Shown here: positions 47,495 through 57,970 of the stretch, piece by piece
Layout of the letters: each line of letters starts with the position of its first letter
Numbering within the stretch: position 1 is the stretch's first letter
Assembly (NCBI GenBank): GCA_015178975.1
Contig: WHVD01000065.1
Coordinates: 124,001-188,000, forward strand
From: Hysterangium stoloniferum
Lineage: Eukaryota > Basidiomycota > Agaricomycetes > Hysterangiales > Hysterangiaceae
Direction: 5' to 3'
Length of the DNA: 64,000 nt
Position numbers and translations under genes: made by a program
Notes under the pieces: model-generated
What the model saw: the letters and a program-made list of their open reading frames with translations, nothing else
Databases searched by the model: none
Told to the model about the DNA's origin: nothing

Positions 47495-48581
47495 TGTTAA
47501 GAGTGTGTACATGGAGGGTTTCCAGAGAAACCCACAGGAAAACTGGTAGGACTTGGCTTCAGCTTATAGGCTGCACTCTCGCAAGATAGTCTTGTCCAAT
47601 TTCAAACAGGCAGAGGGGAATCCCAGGCAGTCTGGGCAGGGTTCATGGGTTGAGAGGTCAGGGAATTGAGATAGATAAGTTGGAGGTCAAGTGATGGATG
47701 TGTCGGAGCCTGTGGGCTCTGACTAGTAAGAGCAGTGTGATTCAAAGAGGAATTTAGAGTGGAAAATATACTAAGATTACTGGGGAGAATCTAAGCTGAT
47801 TTTCTGACTGGATTGTATGTACAACATCTGCCAGACTATATAGACTGTGGAATGAATAACATACGAAATCCAGTAATAATGAAAACTAAACTAACAAACA
47901 TAAAATGAGATAAATAAACACCAAACTTGGTGTTAGGAATGGGATGGAATGGAGCGGAGTCCGAATCGTGACAGGTCATAAAACCATAATGGGAATGGAG
48001 CGGAGCGGAGTCCAAATTGTGACAGGTCATTTGACTATAACGGGAATGGGGCTCAGTTAGAGGGCTGATGGGTTTTCTGAGTGGGGTCCAGTGACTGATG
48101 TGTGGGACAGGGTTGGAGATAAACAGTGGAATGAATAACATACCAAATCCAGTAATAATGAAAACTAAACTAACAAACATAAAACAAGATAAGTAAACAC
48201 CAAACTTGGTGTTAGGAATGGGATGGAATGGAGTGGAGTCTGAATTGTGACAGGTCATAAAACCATAATGGGAATGGAGTGGGAGTGGAGTCTGAATTGT
48301 GACAGGTCATTTGACTATAATGGGAACAGGGCTCAGTTAGAGGGATGACGGGTTTTCCAAGCAGGGTCTGGTGACTGATGTGTGGGACAGAGTCAGACAT
48401 AGACAGGGACAGAGTCCAGTGGGTATTCTGGTGACTGATACATGAAGTAACGAAGTCGAATGTGGACAAGTCTGATGTAGGGAGTCTGGTGGGAATTCTG
48501 GTAAACTGACAATTGGTGCGTATAGGGTGCAGGTGCATATAAGTTAGTGCCTGGAGTCTGGCAGGAATTCCAGTCATAACA
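47495..48581 (-). mobile_element. 3' LTR of the chromodomain gypsy element (family Z, copy 2)
   Basis: In minus sense it begins TGTTATGACTGGAATTCC (48581) and ends CATAACA-type at 47495. Same family as the solo LTR at 32436-33243, but 279 bp longer because 47847-48125 and 48126-48404 are a tandem duplication (both start GTGGAATGAATAACATAC). No target duplication across it, as expected if it is one LTR of a larger element. CpG is lost in favour of TG/CA throughout. Confidence 0.85.
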
Positions 48582-48894
48582 AGGATGCTGGTTCGGATGA
48601 GGATGGGGCTCCCATGGAGATAGTGGAGCTCCCTGAGGAGATGGCTGAGGTGGGGACAAAACACAGCCCCATAAATGTAGATGAAGAATAATAAAACTTA
48701 ATAATATATATTTTCTTTTTGAAAATAAAAGTAAAGTGTGAAAAAACATAAAAATCAAAGTCCACAGGAATTCCACTTAGGACTTGAAAAACATATCAGA
48801 AACCTGTAACAGCAAAGAGAGACATAGGGTGACAGGGAATAATGAGAATGAGTCCAAATGTAATATGGGGTCTGCAGAGTGCGGTCAGAGAGAA

Positions 48895-50612
48895 GATAGT
48901 GGTCCAGGTTTGAGTGGGTAAGCTGTATGAAAGTCAGTAATGATTTCTGTGGCATTACTGAGTTCTGTGGCCAAAATCCATGAAGTCTCTTCATCAGTGC
49001 CCTTGTAACCTACCCACTTGACCAAGTAGAGCAGTTTACAAGTGTGTCAATTTTCGAATCTAAAATTTGTGAGATTTCAAACTCGGGTTCTCTGTCAATA
49101 ATGACTGGAGGAGGTGGAGATTACATGCGATCTGGGATAGTGTTAGCAGTACAAGGTTCTAACATAGAAACATGAAATACCAGGTGTATCACACGTATGC
49201 TATCTGGAAGCCATAGGGTCCAAGAGACTGAACCTACTTGTGCTATTATTTCAAATGGACCTAAATATTTTTCAGCAAACTTTTTTGATGGATGGGTAGT
49301 CTGGAAGAATTGAGCTTTGACAAAAACCCGATCGCCAATCTTGAAGTTGGGTGGCAGAATCTGGTGTTTGTCTGCTGAATGTTGATATTGCTCTTGGGTG
49401 GACTTTATTGCAGTCTGGAGTTCCTCATGGAGGCCATGGTTAACTCTTCAGCATGGGCAGAGGTGAGATTTCATTCTGGATGTACTGTAATATTTGGATT
49501 ATATCCTTTATTTGCAAAGAATGGGGAAATGCCAGTAGTGGCCGAAGGTGCATTGTTGTAAGCAAATTCTGCAAGTGGTAATAAGGATTTCCAATTGTCC
49601 TGTTGATAGTTGCAATATACGTGGAGGTATTGTTTTAATGTCTGATTGATGCATTCGGTTTGTCCATCACCTTCCGGGTGATGTCTGGACATGAAGTGTA
49701 ATTTAATGTCCAAGGATTTCCCAAGGGATCTAAAGAAGTGAGACATGAACTCTGATCCTCGATTGGAAGTTATGTGGGATGGAACTCCATGCTTGGAAAA
49801 TATGTGGATAATAAAAAGTTCTGCTAACTGCACGGATGTAATTGTATCATATGTAGGAATGAATATACCTTGTTTTGAGAATCTGTCAACAATGACTAGA
49901 ATGGTGGAAAAGCCTTCAGAGTCCAGTGGGTGTTCAATGAAATCCATAGAGATGGAATTCCACAGGTATTCCAGTACCAGGAGTTGTTTCAAAAGGCCAT
50001 GTAGCTTGTGTCACTGAGATTTAGAGTGTGGACAAGTAGTGCAAGATTTACAATAGTGCTTAACGAATCCTCAGGGTCTGGGCGAAGTATATTCTCTTCT
50101 TATTAATGATAGAGTTTTGGTGAGCCCGAAATGTCCCGAGAGTGGATGATCATGTTTGTACTGAAGGATCCTGAGGTGAAGGCCATCGGAGTCCAGTACA
50201 TAGATGCGATCGTCAAGTCTGATGAAACCATGCTGGTCAAGAGACCACCGGGGTTGACCAGGGTCCATGGGATTGTCAAGGTGTGCTTTAGTTATCAGGT
50301 CTAGCAGAATTGCCAATAGAATATCTTGATGTAACTTCTCAATATCCATAATGATAATTCCACAGACAATGGGATGGATGAGGAAAGTTGCGCAGACTAA
50401 TGCAGTAAGTTGCTGATTCGTGAAAATGGGTTTCAAGTTCTGCAGGTTTACTGTGGCATAGTCGTTGCTCCCCTCTTTAGGATAGATGTCCCATCATCTA
50501 GTTAAAGCATTAGGTTTGCTGCCAAGATGGCTGGGTCGAAAGCAGATAATCATATTGAAAGCGGATAGGTATTCAGACCAGCAGGCCTGCTGGCAGGTCA
50601 AAAGGTTCGTAG
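48895..50612 (-). pseudogene. Ty3/gypsy chromovirus pol fragment
   Basis: Minus strand, from 50612: end of RNase H (CQQACWSEYLSAFNMIICFR, SKPNALTR, WDIYPKEGSNDYATVN), integrase zinc-binding region (HLRILQYKHDHPLSGHFGLT, about 50170-50110), integrase core 49992-49471 (SMDFIEHPL, TILVIVDRFSKQGIFIPT, HITSNRGSEFMSHFF, HHPEGDGQTECINQTLKQYL), a GPFEII block, then a chromodomain (EFEISQILDSKID, LLYLVKWVGYKGTDEETSW) ending SSL-stop at 48895. The second catalytic aspartate is changed (TSNRGSEF where TDRGSEF is usual), and there are frameshifts, one just before the chromodomain tail. Gag, protease and RT are missing because LTR X cuts the element at 50612/50613. Chromodomains steer integration to heterochromatin in this family. 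Confidence 0.9.
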
Positions 50613-50806
50613 TGTTAAGAACTGAAAACTGACTAATGTCGGTAGGCCGACAGGGACCGATCGGAAGGACTTGGCTTCAGCTTATGTGCTGCACCCTTGC
50701 AAGTAACTGTTGGTGTCCTTAAATTTCGGGTGGGCAAAGACTAGTCCTAACAAGTTCCTCACGGTGAGTTGCTGATTGGGACCAAAGGATAAGTCGAGTG
50801 TTGGGC

Positions 50807-52629
50807 TGTAAGGTATCTGGCTATTTACTCTCTCAAATAGTTAACAAATGTTGGCATGGCAAGGGATTCAGGAAAGAAACAAATAAAGGTCCAGTAATTT
50901 AAATACTGATAGATTAATTAGCTGCACTATTAAGCTTAAATGTTAAGTGCCGTGTCGGGAACTTATTCCGGAACTATCGGAAAGTCACCGGGAAGTCGGA
51001 AACTCATGGATAGGGTCAGGACGTCGGCTTCAGCTTATGTGCTGCGCCTCTACGCAAATGCTCAATGTCCTTAATTTCAGAAGTAAAACTTACAACGGAA
51101 GATATGGATATTCAGAGTTCCGAAGAGTTCCGAATATCGAGCGTACAGAAAGATGGGAGGAGGAATAAGAAACTAAGTTGATATCAGATCTAAGGTAGAG
51201 TACAAATTCGCAGAAACTAATATAAGTCTACTCGTTATTGTACTACAAACTAAGACCATAATAAGACGGAAACGGAAGTGTTCTTAAAACGGAAATACAA
51301 TAAGACATATTAGGGAGACAATATTCCGAAACGGGAATACAACAAACAAATGAGTGAATACTTGTCAACGGACAAATTACCAAATGCGGAACAAGGGAAG
51401 AATGCGGATGATACGGTAACTATGATGTTCCGTAGTCGGGGATCGGAAGTCGGAAGTCGGAGATCGGAAATTGGAAGTTGAAACATCCGGGAATGGGTCG
51501 TAACATTAAACAACTAAAGTCAATATTTGTTTGGTCTCTTGACAAATTCAGATGAACTTGTAGTGATGTGCTCTATGAGAGTTAATTTCTTCTTGAGAAT
51601 AAAGATTCAGGAGCTGAATGTATGCACAATAAGTCAGTGGAAACTTGTTGTAAGCCTTCGCTTTCTTGTAGCCTTTTAGTTTACTATTTATAAGGATTTA
51701 ACAAGCTGTTAAATAATTTATAAATAAAGAGATTGTCTGAGAGTCAAATATCCAAGCGTTTGTTTAAAGGTTGATTAACTGTGCTGTCAAAGTGGGCTCT
51801 TGAATAACCTAAATGGGCAGGGATTTCAGTAATAAGAATTTAGATTTACTTAAGTGATTAGTAAGCCTAAATGTTTCTGGGAAGCTGAGGGAACTTAGAT
51901 GAGTTAGCTAAGTTCAAGAGTGCTGACAAAGAGTTCAAGGTTCTGCAAGTGTAGGTGCTTGCAGTTAGATATCAGACTAAGGCTACTATTGTCCTTAGGA
52001 TGATTAGATAAGCTTTTGAGCTGGTGCTGTTGATAGTAGTAAAGTAGATTTCTTTATTCAGTGATTTAGGCCTCTTTTTATACATGTAGAGGATTCTGCT
52101 TAATAATATCTAAATAACTGAATAGGAAATTATTAGAAGCTTCTACAGGTTTCCATAATTCCACTATGATATCATAGCTATCACCTGACTCGAAGATCTG
52201 AGCCGGTCGAGTCAGAAAATAGGCCCGGGATGGCTGAGGGTGGGAGCAGAACAGCTTCCAGCGCCGAATTTGGATGAAACCGGCCGCTCGGCTATGAAAA
52301 CGCCATGTGTCGACTTGTAGACACATCGTTGAGTCAATGATGATGTAATATCACATGATAGTGCTAAAAAAGTGTGCATATATGCAGTAATTATGAGAAA
52401 AGGGGCCAAATCACTAAAAAATAGATAAATTGGCTTATTAATCTTAACTTTGGGCTGCTCTAGGCTTTGATTATGTAATGTGACATCATTCGAAGCTTTG
52501 AGTATGCAAAGTTAAAAGGAAATAGCCATATTCTTCGAATAATAAATAAAACAAAATAAAACAAAATAAAGAGAAATAAATCCCCGAAAATTAAGGGTAA
52601 ATTTGTGAAGATATACTAGATACATCACA
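50807..52629. mobile_element. LTR family W inserted in LTR X (contains LTR Y copy 2)
   Basis: Starts TGTAAGGTATC and ends GATACATCACA, short inverted ends of LTR type; flanks TGGGC (50802-50806) and CGGGC (52630-52634) are a 5-bp duplication with one C-to-T change. Without the nested LTR Y it is about 1.25 kb. Removing it joins LTR X in register with the copy at 22789-23520. No coding sequence. Sense direction unknown. Confidence 0.7.
50941..51505 (-). mobile_element. solo LTR, family Y, copy 2, nested in LTR W
   Basis: 565 bp, TGTTAAGTGCCGTGTCGGG to GAATGGGTCGTAACA, with a perfect 5-bp duplication TTAAA (50936-50940, 51506-51510). CpG-rich, with short GGAAGTC/GGAGATC repeats at 51438-51480. 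The youngest of the three Y copies by CpG content and nesting. Confidence 0.95.
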
Positions 52630-52927
52630 CGGGCCAAGGGGTCGGGGACTGAGGGTGGGCAAGTGCACGCAAAGGCAGAGAGTGGGATACTTAGAGTAAG
52701 ATTTCTAGAGATGTGTGTGGGTGTTCTGAGTCAATATTCTGATTGCCTAGTATCTACAACTACAATGGATTCATATACAAATTATTGGCATCTAGAAGAT
52801 ACTAACTAAGGGAAGAGCAGAAACATTACTGACAAATAAACTTGATTAGAAACTGGAAGGTTACAATAAGTTTGGAGGCTGTGATTTAACCAAGAGCGGA
52901 ATTACAAGAAAAGGAAATAGTCCATGG

Positions 52928-52983
52928 CACCTGTGACTCCCACAAATCACCTCCAATTAGAGGTGTATTCACATGCCTAATAC
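52928..52983. other. left arm of a palindrome split by the copia element
   Basis: TTAGAGGTGTATT (about 52957-52969) pairs with AATACACCTCTAA (58290-58302). Before copia insertion these formed a hairpin with a 9-base loop CACATGCCT. Its parent element is unknown. Confidence 0.6.
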
Positions 52984-53302
52984 TGTTAGAAAGTAAAACC
53001 TAAATGTAACTCAGTCACGTTTATCGTATAACGGACTATATTTTATGTACCTAAATGTAACTAATAAACATTTATTAGTTACATCGAGTATAGATCCATA
53101 ACAACCTTTACTTACCTCAGTCACGTTTATCGTATAACGGACTGAGGTAGTACTACTGTAATTCCAGATTATATACTTGACCACGTACATTGCTAGGCAG
53201 CACTAATAACGTGTTGTGGATACCGGGTGCCTGTGTCCGATGTTACATGGTCTTGGGATCGGTCAACTTGGGCCGCATGTATTTCGATGGTGTTATCCAA
53301 CA
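52984..53302 (-). repeat. copia 3' LTR
   Basis: Contains a perfect palindrome ATGTAACTAATAAACATTTA (30 bp in all, 53055-53084) and two identical 27-bp copies beginning TCAGTCACGTTTATCG (53011-53037 and 53117-53143), the second framed by CCTCAGTC/GACTGAGG. These are candidate LTR enhancer sites. Confidence 0.95.
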
Positions 53303-53314
53303 CTCCTCCTCACC
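53303..53314 (-). other. polypurine tract of the copia element
   Basis: Minus-sense GGTGAGGAGGAG directly before the 3' LTR; a related GAGGAGGAG lies 35 bp upstream. Primes plus-strand DNA synthesis in LTR elements. Confidence 0.75.
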
Positions 53315-53396
53315 ATTGAAACTCCTCACCATTATAACTCCTCCTCGCATGGTGCTTCCTGCATCAAAGACCAAAAACTGTGATTCTTCGCAAGTT

Positions 53397-56300
53397 TCAT
53401 CGAAGACCTAGAAAACTGCGAATCTTGACAAATTTAGATGGTTCGAGTGGTTTGGTAAAAATATCGGCAAGATTATTAGAAGTATTGACATAATGTAGGA
53501 AAAAGTCTTGTGAAAGGACGCGTTCCCGCAGGAAGTGGAATTTAATATCGATGTGTTTGACGCGGGAATGTAGGAGAGGATCTTCGGAAAGGTTAATAGC
53601 CGCATTGTTATCACAAAAGATGGTGGTGGAGGTAGAGCAAGGGAATGAGATCCCGGATAGTAATGATCGAAGCCAAGTGCCCTCTTTGACAGTTTCGAAG
53701 GCAGCGACATATTCAGCCTCACAGGAGGAGGCAGCAACGGTTTTTTGTTTCTTCGTGCTCCATGATATGACGCCAGATCCTAAAGTGAAGGTATATCCGC
53801 TAATGCTGCGACGGGTATCGAGGCAGTTGGCCCAGTCAGAATCAGTATAGCCGGTAAGCATGATATCATTAGAACCACCAAGGCATAGTTTAAGGTTTCG
53901 TGTTCCTTTTAAATAGCGAACAACGCGGATGGCAGCATTCCAGTGTGATGTGGAGTAGCTGTCGAGGAATTGCGAGAGTTGTTGAACAGCAAAAGATATG
54001 TCGGGCCGTGTGGAGATTGCTAAATAAAGGAGACATCCAATGAGAGATCGATAAGGTATTTTGAGTAGGTTAGTGATTTCAATAGTCAATAGTAAGGTTC
54101 GGTCAAATTTACGAAGTTTGAGGCTGTGATCCATAGGTGTAGAAACAGTAGTAGAATCCGCCTGACCAAATTGACGTACGATTTTATCGATAAGTGCAGT
54201 TTGTGATAGGTGGACGGACTTCGTGGGTCGATCCCAGTCCACCGCGATGCCAACAACAAAACGGACGGAGCCAAGGTCTGAAATAGTCCATACACGACGC
54301 ATTTCGTCCTTAAAGGCATTGTTTTCAGTGGCAGTGCTCGCTATCGAGAGAAAATCATCGACATGTACCGCAGCGATGATGATACCATTGGGAGTTCGTC
54401 TATAATAAATACAAGATTCGCATGTAAGTCGAGTGAAACCCCAAGCGAGCATTTGCTCGTTCATGGTTTTGTTCCATATTCGACCACTTTGTTTCATACC
54501 GTATAGGCCCCGGACTATCATCCACACGTAGTCTTCTTTCCCAGATTCCTCAAAACCTTCAGGCTGTGCCATGTATTGTACTTCATCATCAGGTAGTAGA
54601 CCATAGAGAAAAGCGGTTTTGATATCGATTTGTTGTGCATCCCAACCAAGAGTGGCGGCAATATGGAGCAAAATTCGCCAGGATTCCATGCGTGCAGTCG
54701 GTGAGGTAGTTTTATGGTAGTCTTTTCCGTACACTTGTTCAAAACCTTTAAAGACTAACCTGACTTTCCAACGAATGGCTTTTCCAGATTCATCACGTTT
54801 GATGCGAAAAACTGGGCGCCCTTTTCGGATTTTGCATCCCTGAGGAACATCGGAACGGGGAATTAGCTTGTACACCCCCATATTCTTGAGGGAGTCCAAC
54901 TCTTCCTGGAATCCAGCCTGCCATCTTGAAGTGTCCCCCGAACGAAGGGCTTCAGCCCAAGTAAGTGGCTCGTCGTTGCATGTTAATGGGTCGATTCCAA
55001 GTGTTTCAGGTAAACCAGGTAAGTCATTATCAGTACTTACTGAATTGGAGAAAGATGACAGGATATGTTGGAGGTTATCGTCATTAAGAGTTGGTGTCAA
55101 GGCAGGGATTGCTGTGTGTAACTCATTGATGGTATGTAAACGTTCCTGTCGCTGTAATCTCAAATGCTCAGCACTATCCTTCGATTCCTGAATGGCACGA
55201 TCAAGTCGAGCAGTTGACACAGGTTGCCCAGCAGTGGATCGACTTGAACGCCGAAGGGAGAAATCTGGTGGATCATTGATCTGCTGCATGGGAGGTAAAG
55301 TCTGCTGTGGTATGATCACCGGAGAATCAGGCAGGACAGGGTTATCAAGGGAGTGATAATCAGGAGATGAGGGTATTAACTCCGGCTCTGATTCAGTGTC
55401 TAGAGGGTCAGTAGACTTGTTGGTAGTAATACGAGGATGACCATCGTGGCTTTCGAGAAATCGAACATGATAAGAGGTGTAGATGAGCCGTGTTTTTGGA
55501 TCAAAACACCTGTATGTTTTAGATTTTTCATTATATCCAATTAGAACACATTCAATGGAGCATTCGTAGATCTTCGGATTTACCCTATTTTGAATTAGGA
55601 CAAAAGCGCGACAACCTATTTCTCTCATGTAAGAATAGTCTGGTTTTCGTCCATGCCATAGTTCCCATGGTGTTTTACCCAGTAAGGATTTTGTAGTTGT
55701 TTTGACATGTAAATGAGTCGCGGTGAGATAAAATTCGTCCCATAGATAAGGAGGTAGTCCTGCGTATATTCTCATTGTTCTGGCTTTGGCCATTAAAGTG
55801 CGATGCAGCCGTTCAACACGTCCAATGTGTGCAGATGTGTATGGAGCTGTGAATTGGTGATTGGTTCCCTGAGAGGCCAACCAATGAGCCATTTCATGGC
55901 TTTTGAGTTCGCCATTGTCGGTCCGATAAGTTCCAACCTTTAACCCAGTTTCGACTTCGCGTGCGTGTTCCCATGACTGAAGATAGGAGAATGCTTCACT
56001 TTTTAATTTGAGTAAAATAGTCCAGGAGTAACTTGAATAATCATCTACAATATTCATGACATAGTTCTGTCCAGTACGTGAAGTGACTGAATTAGGACCA
56101 GATAAATCTATCCACAATTTTCTCGTCGCTCTGTGCCCTTCTCCTGTTTCACGTATTTTTGGGACAGGGGTTTTTGTCTGTTTGCCAAGAATACAGGCGT
56201 CGCATTTAGTAGGAGTGATGGAAGTGTTGGGGGGTATCACACCTTGGATGAGTCCTGTGTTAAGCATGTCGCGAATGGCTTGGTAATTCGCATGACCGAG

Positions 56301-57935
56301 CCAGCGATGCCAAGATTCAATGGTGGGTGCGTGATGAGCAATGAGAATATGTTCGGTTTGGGCCGAATAGAGATTGAGGGAGTATAGATGTTTATGGGGG
56401 AGTAGAGTACCTTGGGCTATAGTAGCTCCAGATGATTTTGAGGTAAGCCAACATGAGATGTCATCGAAGTGTGCTATGACGTTCGAATCTTTTGCCAAGC
56501 AGTGGATGGATATTAGTCGTACTGTAGCGTCCGGGATGTATAAGACATTTTTAAGCAGTATATGTGTACCGCGACCTATTCGTAACTTTATGTCTCCAAT
56601 ACCGATTGCCCAGACGGAAGAACCACCCAAACCCTTAACAGAGCGGGGAGTGACTGCTTTCAAGGTGAGAAAGTCAGTGCGGTTAGGAGAGATATGTATG
56701 GAGGCACCGCTATCCATCCAAAAAGGATGCGAGTCATTGGAGATAGGCATTCGAGTGGTTTGGGACACAGGGGTGATATCAGTAGTGTTGATAGCAGCCA
56801 TTGTAGGTTTGCTGTGTTTGGACCAGTCGATATTTGTCTTCAACTCCTCCTCAATGACAAGCCAGCCATCATACTCAAGTTGATCATCTGGTGATAAGGG
56901 AAGGAAAGGAATGGAGGGTTGGATGGCAGAGGCCAGGTTGGCAGAGGGTGTGTTCGAAGAGGAAAGATCAGATGGGTCAATGTTGACGATGTAGATCACA
57001 CCATCAGCGCCTTGCAGTCGAATGGGGATTTTCGGTTTGGGTGTAGGAGAAATTGAGCTGCTCAGTTTGGGTTCAGGGGCAAGTGTGTTGGGAGCCGGGC
57101 CAGTAGATTTAGGGCTACGGGTAGCACGGCGAGCCTGTTTGGATTCCTCAAGGGATTTTCCTGCCATTCCTCCACCAGGACGGATGCAGAATTCCACCTC
57201 ATGGTAAGCACGTTTGCAGTTCGAACAGATGACAGATCCAGACTTTGATTGGGCCGAGAGGGCAATAGAGTCAGTGGTATGGGTCTTGTCGGAGTTAAGT
57301 AGATTTTGCTCATTATCTAGATAAAAACGTAGTTGGGTAGAGGTGAATGGAGTAGAGTCTGTGGATGCTGAGATATCCCGGGTGATGATTGATCGCACAT
57401 TACTGAAGTCATTCCCAAGTGAGCCCAAAAGAGCAATGCATTTTAATAAATCCTTTGAGATGTCGCCCATTTCGTAGGCACGGTCAATGAGGGAGCAAAT
57501 CTTTTCTGCGGTGACGGGTAAGGGAGTAGAGCGGGCACAGCGAGCAGTGAGAGCTTCCTGCAGCAATTGTACCTGGCGGATAGGCCCTTCACTTTGGTGG
57601 CGTTGCCGGATCGTTTCCCAACAAGCCTTCGCACCCAATTTGCGATCCAGGTAATCCTGCTCAGATGCCTCAACGGTGGAAATAATGAGAGCAGCGGCTA
57701 GGGAATTATTGGCTACCCAGTTGGCCTTGGCGCGAGGTTCAGTGATATCGGGTTCAGGGATTGTGCCATCGATATAACCAGATAGGCCAGTGAGGGTAAT
57801 GAAGAGGTCCGTGGCACGCAACCAAGGCCGGTAGTTCGATTTTAGTTTGTCGAGTTTAGGACCAGTATAGGTGATATTGGTATGGACAAGAGTGATAGAG
57901 GGTGCAAGTGCATCCGTGGATGTTGGGGATGTCAT
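53397..57935 (-). CDS. copia Gag-Pol polyprotein, 1512 residues, intact
   Basis: Single open frame. Gag-like UBN2-type helical region (about 30-220); CCHC zinc knuckle CSNCKRAYHEVEFC (237-250, exact CX2CX4HX4C); aspartic protease DSG at 408-410; integrase zinc region (H543/H548, CDAC 578-581) and core with D610, D673 and E708 (IDLSGP, TDNGE, GRVERLHR); reverse transcriptase with D1104 and VDD at 1192-1194 (HVDDFLSI where YVDD is usual); RNase H with D1365, E1406, D1442 (YTDSDWAN, SSCEAEY, CDNNAA) and the end motif NLADIFTKPL. Length is normal for copia. No frameshift between gag and pol. It starts 35 nt after the 5' LTR. Catalytic residues all present; only the first YVDD residue is changed to H. 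Confidence 0.97.
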   Translation of the reverse strand: MTSPTSTDALAPSITLVHTNITYTGPKLDKLKSNYRPWLRATDLFITLTGLSGYIDGTIPEPDITEPRAKANWVANNSLAAALIISTVEASEQDYLDRKLGAKACWETIRQRHQSEGPIRQVQLLQEALTARCARSTPLPVTAEKICSLIDRAYEMGDISKDLLKCIALLGSLGNDFSNVRSIITRDISASTDSTPFTSTQLRFYLDNEQNLLNSDKTHTTDSIALSAQSKSGSVICSNCKRAYHEVEFCIRPGGGMAGKSLEESKQARRATRSPKSTGPAPNTLAPEPKLSSSISPTPKPKIPIRLQGADGVIYIVNIDPSDLSSSNTPSANLASAIQPSIPFLPLSPDDQLEYDGWLVIEEELKTNIDWSKHSKPTMAAINTTDITPVSQTTRMPISNDSHPFWMDSGASIHISPNRTDFLTLKAVTPRSVKGLGGSSVWAIGIGDIKLRIGRGTHILLKNVLYIPDATVRLISIHCLAKDSNVIAHFDDISCWLTSKSSGATIAQGTLLPHKHLYSLNLYSAQTEHILIAHHAPTIESWHRWLGHANYQAIRDMLNTGLIQGVIPPNTSITPTKCDACILGKQTKTPVPKIRETGEGHRATRKLWIDLSGPNSVTSRTGQNYVMNIVDDYSSYSWTILLKLKSEAFSYLQSWEHAREVETGLKVGTYRTDNGELKSHEMAHWLASQGTNHQFTAPYTSAHIGRVERLHRTLMAKARTMRIYAGLPPYLWDEFYLTATHLHVKTTTKSLLGKTPWELWHGRKPDYSYMREIGCRAFVLIQNRVNPKIYECSIECVLIGYNEKSKTYRCFDPKTRLIYTSYHVRFLESHDGHPRITTNKSTDPLDTESEPELIPSSPDYHSLDNPVLPDSPVIIPQQTLPPMQQINDPPDFSLRRSSRSTAGQPVSTARLDRAIQESKDSAEHLRLQRQERLHTINELHTAIPALTPTLNDDNLQHILSSFSNSVSTDNDLPGLPETLGIDPLTCNDEPLTWAEALRSGDTSRWQAGFQEELDSLKNMGVYKLIPRSDVPQGCKIRKGRPVFRIKRDESGKAIRWKVRLVFKGFEQVYGKDYHKTTSPTARMESWRILLHIAATLGWDAQQIDIKTAFLYGLLPDDEVQYMAQPEGFEESGKEDYVWMIVRGLYGMKQSGRIWNKTMNEQMLAWGFTRLTCESCIYYRRTPNGIIIAAVHVDDFLSIASTATENNAFKDEMRRVWTISDLGSVRFVVGIAVDWDRPTKSVHLSQTALIDKIVRQFGQADSTTVSTPMDHSLKLRKFDRTLLLTIEITNLLKIPYRSLIGCLLYLAISTRPDISFAVQQLSQFLDSYSTSHWNAAIRVVRYLKGTRNLKLCLGGSNDIMLTGYTDSDWANCLDTRRSISGYTFTLGSGVISWSTKKQKTVAASSCEAEYVAAFETVKEGTWLRSLLSGISFPCSTSTTIFCDNNAAINLSEDPLLHSRVKHIDIKFHFLRERVLSQDFFLHYVNTSNNLADIFTKPLEPSKFVKIRSFLGLR

Positions 57936-57959
57936 AGTTTGGTTTTACTTAAAGAAATA

Positions 57960-57970
57960 GGCCCATAACC
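57960..57970 (-). other. primer binding site, half-tRNA type
   Basis: Minus-sense GGTTATGGGCC abuts the 5' LTR. Its complement GGCCCATAACC equals the anticodon arm (CAT anticodon) of initiator methionine tRNA, the primer site known for Drosophila copia, where a 5' half of tRNA-iMet primes. Not a 3'-CCA-type site (no TGG start). Confidence 0.7.

Larger units (their letters stand above)
50613..52927 (-). mobile_element. LTR family X, copy 2, split and truncated
   Basis: Two blocks match 22789-23520 in inverse orientation: 50613-50806 (TGTTAAGAACTGAAAACTG, GACCGATCGGAAGGACTTGG) and 52630-52927 (GGACTGAGGGTGGGCAAGTG to AAAAGGAAATAGTC). They are separated by LTR W. The part matching 22789-23045 is missing at the right, so the copy is truncated. 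Its left edge cuts the gypsy RNase H cleanly. Confidence 0.8.

Noticed and set aside
47490..48586. Target duplication around the gypsy LTR
   Set aside because: Flanks ACTTA and AGGAT differ; it is one LTR of a larger element, not a solo LTR.
54868..57207. Plus-strand open frames of 60-169 codons
   Set aside because: Antisense shadows of the copia polyprotein.
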